A stretch of 64,000 nucleotides of DNA from Bradyrhizobium archetypum. Its GTDB lineage: Bacteria > Pseudomonadota > Alphaproteobacteria > Rhizobiales > Xanthobacteraceae. Numbering within the stretch: the stretch's first letter is position 1; the number at the start of each line of letters is the position of its first letter. Of the stretch, positions 43,737 to 53,115 are shown one piece after another. A program made the position numbers and the translations under genes. Below the pieces are notes generated by a model, which had not been told where the DNA came from, ran no database searches, and worked only from the letters and a program-made list of their open reading frames with translations. The stretch spans positions 682,001-746,000 of the forward strand of contig NZ_JAAVLW010000001.1 of the NCBI RefSeq assembly GCF_013114835.1. Direction: 5' to 3'.

Positions 43737-44810
43737 ATGCCCGCGAGAATCATCGGAATGATCGGCACCCAGCAGGAAGGTGTCGCGGTTCACCTGATCA
43801 AGGGACAGATATCGCGGCAATGGGTGATCGACTTTACCCGACTGCATGAGCAGTGGAACTATGATGCCGTCCTTGTTGGTTATTACGCCTCCGCCGCCGA
43901 AGGTTTTGCGATTGCTCTCTATGCGGCCGATCACACCGAGCGGATCAAGTTCCTGATCGCGCACCGGCCGGGCTCGGTGGCCCCCGCACTGGCCGCGCGG
44001 CAGGTCGCGACCTTCGACCAACTCACGCAGGGCCGGATGGCGCTGCATATCATCGCCGGTACCAGCGACGCCGACCAGGCCAGCGAGGGCGATTTTCTGC
44101 CCAAGAACGACCGCTACCGCCGCGCCGGCGAATATCTGGAGGTGATGCAAAAACTCTGGACCAGTGACAGCCCGATCGATCACAAGGGTGAATTTTATCG
44201 CGTCGAGGGCGGCTATTCCGATATCAAGCCGCATCAGCAGCCTTACCCCAGCCTCTTCTTCGGCGGCTCGTCGGAGGGCGCGCTGGAGATGGGCGCCAGG
44301 CATTGCGACGTGTTCGCGATCTTCGGCGAGCCGCTGAAGGAGACACGCGAGCGGGTGCAGGATTTTCGCCGTCGCGCCGCCGCCTTCGGCCGCAACGTCG
44401 GCTTCAACATGTCGCTGCGGCCGATAATGGCGGATACCGAAGGCGCCGCATGGGACAAGGCTAATGCGCTACTGGCGGATATCGAACGCAAGACGGGCGC
44501 CGCGCCGCAGCCGACCAATCATTCCTCTGAGCGCCTGCTCGGCTACGCCGCGCGCGGCGACGTCCATGACGAGCGGCTATGGATGGGGATTGCCCGCGCC
44601 ACCGGCGCGCCCGGCAACACGTCCTGCCTGGTCGGAACGCCCGATCAGATCGCGGCAGCGGTGCTGGAATATTACCGGCTCGGCATTCATTCCTTCCTGC
44701 TGCGCGGCTTCGAGAATCCGCATGACACGATGGCGATCGGCCGCGATCTGATTCCGCGCATCAAGGAAGGCGCGCTTGCAATCGACCGGCAGGCCGAAGC
44801 GGCCGAATAG
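43737..44810 (+). CDS. LLM-class flavin-dependent oxidoreductase, SsuD-like (alkanesulfonate monooxygenase family)
   Basis: A 357-residue FMNH2-dependent monooxygenase of the luciferase-like fold. RPGSVAPALAARQVATFDQL near 80 and the block HQQPYPSLFFGGSSEGALEMG near 178 match the SsuD group, which cleaves C-S bonds of sulfonates. It ends with IPRIKEGAL. GGGGAA lies just before the ATG at 43737. A flavin reductase (SsuE) is not nearby. It follows the GntR gene by 79 nt and precedes a quinone oxidoreductase. A sulfonate or another small organic acid is the likely substrate. Confidence 0.86.
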   Translation: MPARIIGMIGTQQEGVAVHLIKGQISRQWVIDFTRLHEQWNYDAVLVGYYASAAEGFAIALYAADHTERIKFLIAHRPGSVAPALAARQVATFDQLTQGRMALHIIAGTSDADQASEGDFLPKNDRYRRAGEYLEVMQKLWTSDSPIDHKGEFYRVEGGYSDIKPHQQPYPSLFFGGSSEGALEMGARHCDVFAIFGEPLKETRERVQDFRRRAAAFGRNVGFNMSLRPIMADTEGAAWDKANALLADIERKTGAAPQPTNHSSERLLGYAARGDVHDERLWMGIARATGAPGNTSCLVGTPDQIAAAVLEYYRLGIHSFLLRGFENPHDTMAIGRDLIPRIKEGALAIDRQAEAAE

Positions 44811-44894
44811 AGTTCACCTGAAGCATCCGCACGGACCTCAGAAGCCTGTGCAAGGTCTTGGCGCATGAAGGGGAAAACGCATGGAAAAATTTGC

Positions 44895-45872
44895 ATGAAG
44901 GCAGTCGTTGTCGAGAACTATGATTCGATCGACCGCATCGCGATCAAAGAGATCGATGCGCCCGGCCTCGCCGCCGGCGAAGTCCGCGTCAGGATCGGCG
45001 CAGCGGCAGTCGGCTTCGTCGATGGCTTGAAGGTGCAGGGTCTTTACCAGACCAAGGATCCGCTGCCGTTCGTGCCGGGAACGGAGTTTGCCGGAACTGT
45101 CGACGCCGTCGCGGACAATGTCGGCGCGTTCAAGCCGGGCATGCCGGTGATCGGGATGGCCCGTTCCGGGGCGCTGGCCGAATACATCGCGGTGCCATCA
45201 GCAGCGCTCCAGAAACTGCCGCCACAGGTTTCCTTCGAAGCCGGCGCATCGTTTCAAGCCAACTATCTGACCGGGCTTTACGCGCTGGATGCCCGCGCGG
45301 CGCTGCGCCAGGGCGAGATATTGCTGGTGCTGGGCGCGGCGGGCGGCGTCGGTATTGCGGCCGTTCAGATCGGCAAACTGATGGGCGCGCGGGTGATCGC
45401 GGCCGCCTCAACCGCGGAGAAGCGTGACTTCGCGGTTCGTTATGGCGCCGATCAGACCATCGACTACACCAAGGCGGACTGGCGCGACACGCTCAAGGAA
45501 TTGACCGGCGGCTATGGGCCGGATGTGATTTACGATCCGGTCGGGGGTGACGTATCGCTGCAGGCTTTCCGCTCAATCGCCTGGCGCGGCCGGCATCTTG
45601 TGGTCGGATTCGCCTCGGGCACCATCCCGGCGCTGGCGTTCAACCTGCCGCTGCTCAAAGGCGGCGCCCTGCTCGGCGTCGATCTCGCCCAGATCCAGAA
45701 GCGCGAGCCGGAGACGCACACCCGCCTGATGGCGCAATTATTCGACTGGCTGGCATCGGAAAAATTGCAGCCGGTGGTCGGGAAGGTCGTGCCGTTCGAG
45801 AATTTCCGCGAGGCCTTCAAGACCATGCAGTCGCGATCGGCGCTCGGCAAGATGATCGTCAAATTCGGCTGA
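44895..45872 (+). CDS. NADPH:quinone oxidoreductase-like zinc-free medium-chain dehydrogenase
   Basis: A 325-residue medium-chain reductase. The N-terminal catalytic domain (FVPGTEFAGTVDAV near residue 55) is joined to a Rossmann domain with GAAGGVGIAAVQIG near 143. There is no zinc-binding Cys/His cluster, as expected for the quinone oxidoreductase branch. It would reduce quinones or enones with NADPH. The ATG at 44895 gives the normal start MKAVVVENYDS. It lies 84 nt downstream of the SsuD-like gene and may be co-transcribed. Confidence 0.87.
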   Translation: MKAVVVENYDSIDRIAIKEIDAPGLAAGEVRVRIGAAAVGFVDGLKVQGLYQTKDPLPFVPGTEFAGTVDAVADNVGAFKPGMPVIGMARSGALAEYIAVPSAALQKLPPQVSFEAGASFQANYLTGLYALDARAALRQGEILLVLGAAGGVGIAAVQIGKLMGARVIAAASTAEKRDFAVRYGADQTIDYTKADWRDTLKELTGGYGPDVIYDPVGGDVSLQAFRSIAWRGRHLVVGFASGTIPALAFNLPLLKGGALLGVDLAQIQKREPETHTRLMAQLFDWLASEKLQPVVGKVVPFENFREAFKTMQSRSALGKMIVKFG

Positions 45873-45955
45873 AGCAACGCATCGATAAGGGACTTGGCGC
45901 CAGGCGCCCGATCATCCAAGCACTGTTTCCGTCCGACCAAGCCGGCGGCGAAGGA

Positions 45956-47224
45956 TTAGGCGCGAACGCGATCGTAGATCGCAAACGCCGCGGCCAGCGC
46001 GCAGCCTGCGATGATGCCGAAGGTCAGGTCCTCGACCAGCGTCAACCCGAAGGTTGCGATCAGCACCGCGGCGCTCCGCCAGTTGCGCAGCAGGCGAAAG
46101 AACTCCTCCTTCTCCGCCATATTCCAGCAGACAACGACCAGCACGCCCGCCAGCGCCGACAACGGAACAAAGCTTGCGAGCGGCGCCGCGAGCACCATGA
46201 ACACCAGCACGAACAACGCATGCGCCATGCCGGAGACCGGACTGCAGGCGCCCGCGCGGATATTGGTGGCGGTCCGGGCGATTGTGCCGGTGACGCTAAT
46301 GCCGCCGAAGACGGCGGAGGCGATGTTGGCAATGCCTTGCGCCACGACCTCCATGTTGTAGCGATGCTTGCGCCCGGTCATGCCGTCGGCGACCTTGGCG
46401 GAGAGCAGGCTTTCGACGGCGCCAAGCAACGTGAAGGACAGCGCCGCCGGCAGCACGTCCAGCACGGTTGCGTAGGAGATCACCGGCAGACGCGGCCCCG
46501 GCAGTCCGTCCGGAAGCTGGCCAAAGCGGCTGCCGCTCGTTTCCACCGGCAGATGGAACAACCACGCGGCGACTGCGGCCAGAACCACCGCAATCAGCAT
46601 TCCCGGCAAATTCGGCGACAACCGCCGCACCAGGAAGATCAAAGCCGCCGAGCCGATACCGATCGCGAGCGCGGCCGGCGAGATGGTCGGCAAGGCATGA
46701 CCGAGCGCCGCAAGCTTTGGCAGCAGGGGGCCAGGCTCTGCGGCCGGAAGTTTCAGGCCGCCAAGATCTCTGAGTTGGCTGGCAAAGATCGTGACCGCGA
46801 TGCCGCAGGTGAAGCCAACGGTCACGGCATGGGGAATGTAACGGATCAGGGCGCCGGCCCGCAAAAGACCGATCAGCGTCAGCAGGAAACCGGAGATGAA
46901 AACCGTCAGCAACAGCCCCTCGAGCCCGAACCTCGTCACGGTGGCCGATACCAGGACGATGAACGCGCCGGCGGGACCGCCGATCTGATAGCGGCTGCCG
47001 CCAAGCGCGGATACTAAAAAGCCGCCGATGACGGCGGCGTATAATCCCCGCTCGGGCGATACGCCCGAGGCGACGGCGATCGCCATCGAAAGCGGGAGAG
47101 CGACTATCGCAACCGTCAGCGCCGCCAACATATCCTTTTGAAAGTGGCGGACGCCGTAGCCGTCTGTCAGGACGGTGATGAGCTTGGGGCGGTAATGATG
47201 GGCGGTGGCGGAGCCGTCAGGCAT
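45956..47224 (-). CDS. SulP-family inorganic anion transporter, STAS-less
   Basis: A 422-residue membrane transporter with about 12 helices. The SulP entry block (DMLAALTVAIVALPLSMAIAVASGVSPERGLYAA, abbreviated here to its start) lies at about residues 30-65, with GSRYQIGGPAGAFIVLVSA near 75 and the later FGGISVTGTIARTATN near 305. It stops soon after the last helix, whereas SulP proteins usually end in a STAS domain of 100-150 residues, which is missing here. The stop is followed by the convergent quinone oxidoreductase gene, so no STAS frame lies downstream. Sulfate or bicarbonate is the likely anion. Confidence 0.87.
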   Translation of the reverse strand: MPDGSATAHHYRPKLITVLTDGYGVRHFQKDMLAALTVAIVALPLSMAIAVASGVSPERGLYAAVIGGFLVSALGGSRYQIGGPAGAFIVLVSATVTRFGLEGLLLTVFISGFLLTLIGLLRAGALIRYIPHAVTVGFTCGIAVTIFASQLRDLGGLKLPAAEPGPLLPKLAALGHALPTISPAALAIGIGSAALIFLVRRLSPNLPGMLIAVVLAAVAAWLFHLPVETSGSRFGQLPDGLPGPRLPVISYATVLDVLPAALSFTLLGAVESLLSAKVADGMTGRKHRYNMEVVAQGIANIASAVFGGISVTGTIARTATNIRAGACSPVSGMAHALFVLVFMVLAAPLASFVPLSALAGVLVVVCWNMAEKEEFFRLLRNWRSAAVLIATFGLTLVEDLTFGIIAGCALAAAFAIYDRVRA

Positions 47225-47527
47225 TTCTGGGAGCGAGTCAGTGAGGGTTCGACGATTATATATAGTGGAGGACCTGCCGCCCTGCCACCGGATCGAATAC
47301 GGGCCCGAAGCGATTCGGCCCCGGCGTCCGGCGAAGCGCCGCTGCCTTCTCTATCGCTTCAGTAGATTTGGATAAAACATACATCTATAGGCTGCGGAAA
47401 GAAGGCGCTGCCGAACCCCCCAAGGGAGCTAGATTAAATCGTCACTGCCGTCTGGCAAGCGACTGGCCGACATCCGCGCCTGAGAGTAAGCTCCGCGCCC
47501 ACAAGCCGGAACGACGGGAGCGCCAGG

Positions 47528-47782
47528 ATGAGCAATTACCGCGTGTTCTTCTACAAGGACCTCTTGAATTCCGCCGGTCACAGCTTCAAGTGCCTCCAGC
47601 GTCAGGTCGATGTCCAGTCGGACGATCCGTCTCAGGCGAAGGTGCTTGCGGGGCGGCTGGTCGACAACGATTGGCTCAACGCCGATTGCATCGAGGTGAT
47701 GCACCTGATGGACAGTCATCATCAGTTCGAGCGTTCATCGGGGCGTGTGGCCAGCCAGCCCACCGGAAACGTCGCGCAGTAG
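47528..47782 (+). CDS. small hypothetical protein
   Basis: An 84-residue soluble protein, MSNYRVFFYKDLLNSAGHSF at the start, with no signal peptide. It contains two Cys (residues 22 and 54), and a central acidic stretch (DDPSQAKVLAGRLVDND). GGGAG precedes the ATG by about 8 nt. I recognise no domain; the pattern of a short beta-rich start followed by a helix is common in small conserved rhizobial proteins. It stands alone between the SulP gene and the ABC operon. Confidence 0.6.
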   Translation: MSNYRVFFYKDLLNSAGHSFKCLQRQVDVQSDDPSQAKVLAGRLVDNDWLNADCIEVMHLMDSHHQFERSSGRVASQPTGNVAQ

Positions 47783-48143
47783 TTCACGGTGCGGATCTGA
47801 TCGTTGCGCGTGCGGCTAACATTCGCTGCGGTTCATTGAGCAATTGCGGGCCGCCACACCCAATTCGTTCATCATTGAGTGCCGGACTGAGCACGGCCGG
47901 CACGTCAGCGAAAATCCCGTGACACGGATTATCGTATCGCAAGAAGTCGTCAGTTCGAAGCGCAAAAGGACGCAGCCCAATCGAATTGACAGATTGGGCG
48001 TGACGCCGCGCCGGACGCATGTCACTATTCCCCGATAATCAAATGCCGCGCACGTCGGACGAAGCGCGGCTGCCGAGGGGGAGACAATAGCGTCGGCATC
48101 GGCGCGCGAGTTCCTTTTGGCCCAACCCGTCCGTTGGCGTCGC
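47783..48143. promoter_or_regulatory. upstream region of the second peptide-type ABC operon, with inverted repeat
   Basis: A 361-nt gap without a convincing gene. It contains the perfect 8-bp inverted repeat GCCCAATC (47975-47982) and GATTGGGC (47992-47999) around 9 nt, which overlaps a TTGACA at 47986-47991. This is a plausible operator over a -35 element. Confidence 0.4.
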
Positions 48144-49082
48144 ATGGGACAACAGATTGTCCATCGTCTGCTGATTTCGTTCCCCGCCCTGCTCGGGGTT
48201 CTCTTCCTCTGCTTTTGCCTGTTGCAGGTGGTGCCCGCCGATCCGGCGATGATCATTGCCGGGCCCGACGCCAAGGCCGAGACCGTCGCCGCAATCCGCC
48301 AGGAACTCGGGCTCGACAGATCGATCCCGGTCCAGTTCTTCGAATACATCCTGCGTGTTTTGCACGGCGATCTCGGCCGCTCCATCATCTCCAACCGGAT
48401 GGTCAGCGAGGAACTGGCGATGACCATCGGTCCCACGATCGAATTGATGCTGGGCGCGATGCTGATCGCGGTCCCCAGCGGCCTTGCGCTCGGCACGCTG
48501 GCGGCCGTCAACCGCGGCCGCTTGACCGATCGCATCATCATGGCGTGCTCGGTGGCCGGCGTGTCGATGCCGGTGTTCTTCATCGGCCTGATACTGATCC
48601 AGTTCGTCGGATTCAAATGGGCCCTGCTGCCGTTCACCGGCCGTACCGGGCCGGTGTGGGATGGTGGATTGCCGAGCCTAATCCTGCCGGCGCTGACACT
48701 GGGCGCGGTGCTGATCGGCCCGATCGCGCGATTGACGCGCACCGCCGTGCTCGAAGTGCTTGGCGCCGACTTCGTGCGCACTGCGCGCGCCAAGGGACTG
48801 CGCGAACGCGTGGTGATCATCCATCACGCCTTGCGCAACGCCATGATCCCCGTCGTCACCCTGATCGGGCTGCAGGCGGCATTCCTGCTCGGCGGCGCCG
48901 TCGTCACTGAAACCATGTTCTCGTGGCCCGGCGTCGGCCGGCTCGCAGTCGGCGCCATCGTCTCCAGCGATTTTCCGACCGCCCAGGGCGCAATCATGAT
49001 CCTTGCCGTCGCCTTCCTCACGATCAACCTCCTGGTCGATGTGCTCTACGTCTATCTCGACCCGAGGGTGCAGCGCAGATGA
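48144..49082 (+). CDS. ABC transporter permease, DppB/OppB type
   Basis: A 312-residue permease with about six helices. Signatures are RRLGFDL-like PAMIIAGPDAKAE near the start and the coupling loop DFVRTARAKGLRERVVIIHH near 212. The ATG at 48144 is chosen; a TTG 27 nt earlier is the alternative. Its stop overlaps the next ATG (ATGA). It is the first gene of a six-gene operon (48144-55183): two permeases, two binding proteins and two ATPases. Confidence 0.9.
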   Translation: MGQQIVHRLLISFPALLGVLFLCFCLLQVVPADPAMIIAGPDAKAETVAAIRQELGLDRSIPVQFFEYILRVLHGDLGRSIISNRMVSEELAMTIGPTIELMLGAMLIAVPSGLALGTLAAVNRGRLTDRIIMACSVAGVSMPVFFIGLILIQFVGFKWALLPFTGRTGPVWDGGLPSLILPALTLGAVLIGPIARLTRTAVLEVLGADFVRTARAKGLRERVVIIHHALRNAMIPVVTLIGLQAAFLLGGAVVTETMFSWPGVGRLAVGAIVSSDFPTAQGAIMILAVAFLTINLLVDVLYVYLDPRVQRR

Positions 49083-49966
49083 GCGCCGAAGCTCTCGATA
49101 CGGGCTTTGCCCAGGCGCGTGAGGCCGCGGTATTTGCTCGCGCCGGGGTGTTGCGCCGGCTGGCGCGCGACCGGGTCGCCGCACTCGCCGGGCTGGTGCT
49201 CGCGGGCATCGTGCTGGCCGCGCTGTTTGCGCCGTGGATCGCGCCCTACGACCCCTACTTCACCGACCTTACCAAGGTGATGCAACCGCCCGGTGCCGGG
49301 CACTGGTTCGGTACCGACAATACCGGCCGCGACATCTTCAGCCGCGTGCTCTACGGCACGCGCAACACGCTGATGCTCGGGCTGGTCGGCGTGATCGTCG
49401 GCGGCTTCATCGGCGGCGTGCTCGGCATTCTCGCCGCCTATTACCGCCGCCTCGACGGCTGGATCATGCGGCTGGTCGACATCATGCTGGCCTTCCCCGC
49501 GATCCTGATCGGACTTGCGGTCGCCGCGATCTTCGGCGCCGGGCTGACGGCGGTGGTGATCGCGCTCGTCGTCGCCACCGTGCCCGACGTCGCGCGGGTG
49601 GCGCGGGGCGCGGCGATCAGCGTAATGGGCCAGGAATTCATGGAGGCCGGCCGCGCCGTCGGCGTCTCCGACGGCGAATTGATCTGGCGCTACCTCACGC
49701 TCAACTGCATCTCGACGATTTTCGTGTTTCTCACCTTGCGCTTCGGCCAGATCATCCTGATCGGCGCAGCGCTCGGCTTCCTCGGCATGGGCGCACAACC
49801 TCCGACCGCCGAGCTCGGCATGATGGCGGCGCAGGGCCGCGACTTCCTGTTCATGGCGCCGCATATCGCGACGATCCCGAGCTGTGCCATCTTCGTGATC
49901 GTGCTGGCCGCCAACCTTCTGGGCGACGCATTCCGCGACGTCCTCGATCCGAGGCTGCAGACATGA
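49079..49966 (+). CDS. ABC transporter permease, DppC/OppC type
   Basis: A 295-residue partner permease. It has the loop HWFGTDNTGRDIFSRVLYGTR near residue 72 and the coupling loop EFMEAGRAVGVSDGELIWRY near 195. It overlaps the gene on each side by ATGA, so all are translated in a coupled way. Upstream frames inside the previous gene are not used. Confidence 0.92.
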   Translation: MSAEALDTGFAQAREAAVFARAGVLRRLARDRVAALAGLVLAGIVLAALFAPWIAPYDPYFTDLTKVMQPPGAGHWFGTDNTGRDIFSRVLYGTRNTLMLGLVGVIVGGFIGGVLGILAAYYRRLDGWIMRLVDIMLAFPAILIGLAVAAIFGAGLTAVVIALVVATVPDVARVARGAAISVMGQEFMEAGRAVGVSDGELIWRYLTLNCISTIFVFLTLRFGQIILIGAALGFLGMGAQPPTAELGMMAAQGRDFLFMAPHIATIPSCAIFVIVLAANLLGDAFRDVLDPRLQT

Positions 49967-51531
49967 TCAGGTTCGCACTGGGAATGTCCTTGGCACTATG
50001 CGTCACGGGCCCAGCGACGGCCCAGACGCTCCACCTGATGAAGGGGATCGACGCGCCGCATTACGATGCGCAGCGCACCACCTGGGGGCCAACCTCCGAC
50101 ATCGTCAACATGTTCCAGGATACGCTGGTGGCGCTCGACTGGGACGGCCGCACGCCGATTCCCTATCTCGCCAAATCCTGGACGATCAGCGAGGACGGCA
50201 GGACCTATACATTCAAGCTGCGTGACGACGTGTCGTTCTGCAGCGGCAAGAAGTTCACCGCCGATGATGTGGTCTACAGCTTCAAGCGGCTCAAGGATCC
50301 CGCGATCAAGGCGCCGTATGCCTGGCGCGCGGGCAACATCAAGGAGCTGCGCGCGACCGATCCCTACACCGTCGAATACGAGCTCGAGGAGCCCTATTCC
50401 GAACTGCTGCTACAGCTCACCATGTTCACCAACGTGATCCACAACAAGGATAGCGTGGAGGCGCTTGGCAAGGACTACGGCATCAAGGGCGCCGACGGCA
50501 CCGGTCCGTGGTGTTTCGAAAGCTGGCAGCCGCGCACCGAAATCGTGCTGAAGCGGCACGACGCCTACAAATGGGGGCCGTCGATGTACAAGAACAAGGG
50601 GCCCGTGAAGTTCGAAAAGCTCAGCGTCAAGATCATGCCCGAGGAATCCAGCCGCGTCGCGGCCATGATGGCCGGGCAGTTCGATATGACCCATCAGTTT
50701 CCGCCGCAATTCATTGCCCAGGCCAAGGCTGCACCGATGCTGACGGTCACCGCCGCAAAGCCGAATTTCCAGTTGCTCTATTTCGGCTTCAAGACCACGC
50801 GGCCGATGGTGGAAGACCGGCGCGTGCGCGAAGCGATGAGCATCGCCATCAACCGCGCCGAAATTGCCAAGGGCGTGCTGCTCGGCAATGCCGAACCGGC
50901 CTTCACCATCGTCGATCCGGACGCACTCGATCACGACCCAGCTACCACGGGCATTGTGAAGGAAGATATCGAGCGCGCCAAGACGCTGCTGGATGAAGCC
51001 GGTTGGAAGGTCGGCAGCGATGGCGTCCGCGAAAAGGACGGCGTCAAGCTGCAGCCCAAGGTCTACTACACCCAAGCCGGCAACACGCCGCGCGTCGCGG
51101 AGGCGATCCAGGGCTATCTGCGCCGCATCGGCGTGCAATGGCAGCTCCAGCCCTGGGACTCGACCATTGCGTCGGCCAAGATGGCCGAGCAGGACTATGA
51201 AATCTGGTCGGTAACCGTGCCTTATCTATCGGCCGGCGACCTCATGAACATCTACTTCGATTCCAGGAACATTCCGACGCCCAACCGGATGAACTGGAAG
51301 GACGCCGAAACCGATGAATGGCTGAAGCAGGGCCGCGCGGCGCTGACCGAAGCCGAACGCGCCAAATACTACGCGATGGTGCAGCAGAAGGTGATGCGCG
51401 AGCATCTCTGGATGCCCGTTCTCAACATCAACATGGACCAGGTGGCGAACAAGAAGATATCAGACGCGAGGCCGCACATGCTCTATCAGAACACTTTCTA
51501 CAAAGGCCTGGACGTGTCGCGGCAGAAATAA
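49963..51531 (+). CDS. peptide-type ABC substrate-binding protein, duplicate 1
   Basis: A 522-residue family 5 binding protein. A short signal peptide (MIRFALGMSLALCVTGPATA) precedes mature QTLHLMKGIDAPHYDAQRTT. Family motifs include [38 protein letters not shown] and [14 protein letters not shown] near the C-terminus. The start overlaps the permease stop by ATGA. The next gene is a close paralogue with the same architecture; most of the mature sequence matches by eye. It probably feeds the same permease pair with the same or a related oligopeptide-like compound. Confidence 0.92.
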   Translation: MIRFALGMSLALCVTGPATAQTLHLMKGIDAPHYDAQRTTWGPTSDIVNMFQDTLVALDWDGRTPIPYLAKSWTISEDGRTYTFKLRDDVSFCSGKKFTADDVVYSFKRLKDPAIKAPYAWRAGNIKELRATDPYTVEYELEEPYSELLLQLTMFTNVIHNKDSVEALGKDYGIKGADGTGPWCFESWQPRTEIVLKRHDAYKWGPSMYKNKGPVKFEKLSVKIMPEESSRVAAMMAGQFDMTHQFPPQFIAQAKAAPMLTVTAAKPNFQLLYFGFKTTRPMVEDRRVREAMSIAINRAEIAKGVLLGNAEPAFTIVDPDALDHDPATTGIVKEDIERAKTLLDEAGWKVGSDGVREKDGVKLQPKVYYTQAGNTPRVAEAIQGYLRRIGVQWQLQPWDSTIASAKMAEQDYEIWSVTVPYLSAGDLMNIYFDSRNIPTPNRMNWKDAETDEWLKQGRAALTEAERAKYYAMVQQKVMREHLWMPVLNINMDQVANKKISDARPHMLYQNTFYKGLDVSRQK

Positions 51532-51543
51532 GGGAGGAATACG

Positions 51544-53115
51544 ATGCGCAGCATTCTGACGGGCGTTGTAGCGCTGCTGGGAGCGGCCGCAATGTCTTCG
51601 GCGGCCGAGGCGCAGACCTTGCGGGTAATGAAGTCGCTGGATGCGCCGCACTACGACGGTCAGCGCACCACCTGGTCGCCGACGTCGGATATCGTCAACA
51701 TGTTCCAGGATACGCTGGTCGCGCTCGACTGGGATGGCAAGACGGCGATCCCCTACCTCGCCAAGTCCTGGACCATCAGCGAGGACGGCAAGACCTACGT
51801 TTTCAAGCTGCGCGACGACGTGACGTTCTGCAGCGGCAAGAAGTTCACCGCCGCCGACGTCGTCTACACTTTCAAGCGGCTGAAGGATCCCGAAACCAAG
51901 GCGCCCTACGCCTGGCGCGCCGGCGACATCAAGGAAGTGCGCGCGCCCGATCCCTATACCGTCGAATATGAGCTCAACGAGCCCTATTCCGAACTGCTGC
52001 TGCAGCTCACCATGTACACCAATGCGATCCACAATCAGGAAAGCGTCGAGCAGCTCGGCAAGGACTACGGCATCAAGGGAATCGACGGCACCGGTCCGTG
52101 GTGTTTCGAGAGCTGGCAGCCGCGCACGGAAATCGTGCTGAAGCGCCACGATGCCTACAAATGGGGCCCGTCGATGTACCAGAACAAGGGCCCGGTGAAA
52201 TTCGAGAAGCTCAGCATCAAGATCGTCCCCGAGGACGCCAGCCGCGTCGCCGCCATCATGGGCGGACAGTTCGACCTCACCCACCAAGTCCCGCTGCAAT
52301 TCATCGACCAGGTCAAGGCCGCGCCCAATCTGACCGTTCAGGAAGCCAAGCCGAACTTCCAGCTCATGTATTACGGCTACAAGATCACGCGGCCGATGGT
52401 ATCAGACAAACGCGTGCGCGAGGCGATGAACATCGCCATCAACCGTGCCGACATCGTCAAGGGTGTCATGCTGGGCAATGCCGAACCGGCGTTCACCTTC
52501 GTCGATCCCAAGGCGCTCGATTTCGCCGAGAAGACCAAGGGCGTCATCAAGGAGGACGTCGAGCGGGCGAAGCAGCTTTTGGACGAAGCCGGCTGGAAGG
52601 TCGGCGCTGACGGAATCCGCGAGAAGGACGGCATGAAGCTAGCGCCCCGCGTGCTGTTCACGCAGGTGACCTATTTCCCGCGCGTTTCTGAGGCCATTCA
52701 AGGCTATATGCGCAAGATCGGCATCGACTGGAAGATCGTGGGCTTCGACTCCACGATCGCGCCTGCCGAGATGGGCAAGCAGGACTACGAGCTGTGGACC
52801 GTCACCGTGCCCTATCTGTCGGCCGGCGAGCTCATGAACATCTATTTCAACTCGAAGAACATCCCCACTCCTAACCGCATGAACTGGAAGGACGCCGAGA
52901 CCGACGAGTGGCTGCGCGCCGGCCGCGCCGCACTGACCGATACTGAACGTGCGCTCAACTACGCCCGCGTGCAGGAGAAGGTGACGGGCGAGCATCTGTG
53001 GATGCCGGTGATGAACATCGCGATGTACACCACCAGCTCGAAGAAGCTGAAGGGCGTGCGGCCGCACATGCTCTATCAAAACACCTTCTACAAGGGCCTG
53101 GATTATTCGTTCTGA
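51544..53115 (+). CDS. peptide-type ABC substrate-binding protein, duplicate 2
   Basis: A 523-residue paralogue of the preceding gene, beginning 12 nt after its stop with GGGAGG just upstream. It has its own signal peptide ([19 protein letters not shown], cleavage after AEA). Long blocks are shared with duplicate 1, including [14 protein letters not shown] and [14 protein letters not shown], while signal peptide and surface positions differ. Its TGA overlaps the ATPase ATG by one base. Two binding proteins serving one permease pair suggest broadened specificity, but redundancy or recent duplication is also possible. Confidence 0.92.
   Translation: MRSILTGVVALLGAAAMSSAAEAQTLRVMKSLDAPHYDGQRTTWSPTSDIVNMFQDTLVALDWDGKTAIPYLAKSWTISEDGKTYVFKLRDDVTFCSGKKFTAADVVYTFKRLKDPETKAPYAWRAGDIKEVRAPDPYTVEYELNEPYSELLLQLTMYTNAIHNQESVEQLGKDYGIKGIDGTGPWCFESWQPRTEIVLKRHDAYKWGPSMYQNKGPVKFEKLSIKIVPEDASRVAAIMGGQFDLTHQVPLQFIDQVKAAPNLTVQEAKPNFQLMYYGYKITRPMVSDKRVREAMNIAINRADIVKGVMLGNAEPAFTFVDPKALDFAEKTKGVIKEDVERAKQLLDEAGWKVGADGIREKDGMKLAPRVLFTQVTYFPRVSEAIQGYMRKIGIDWKIVGFDSTIAPAEMGKQDYELWTVTVPYLSAGELMNIYFNSKNIPTPNRMNWKDAETDEWLRAGRAALTDTERALNYARVQEKVTGEHLWMPVMNIAMYTTSSKKLKGVRPHMLYQNTFYKGLDYSF

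Noticed and set aside
49234..49962. N-terminal extension of the first duplicate binding protein
   Set aside because: The extension lies in a wrong frame of the permease gene; the ATG at 49963 gives a signal peptide and an ATGA overlap.
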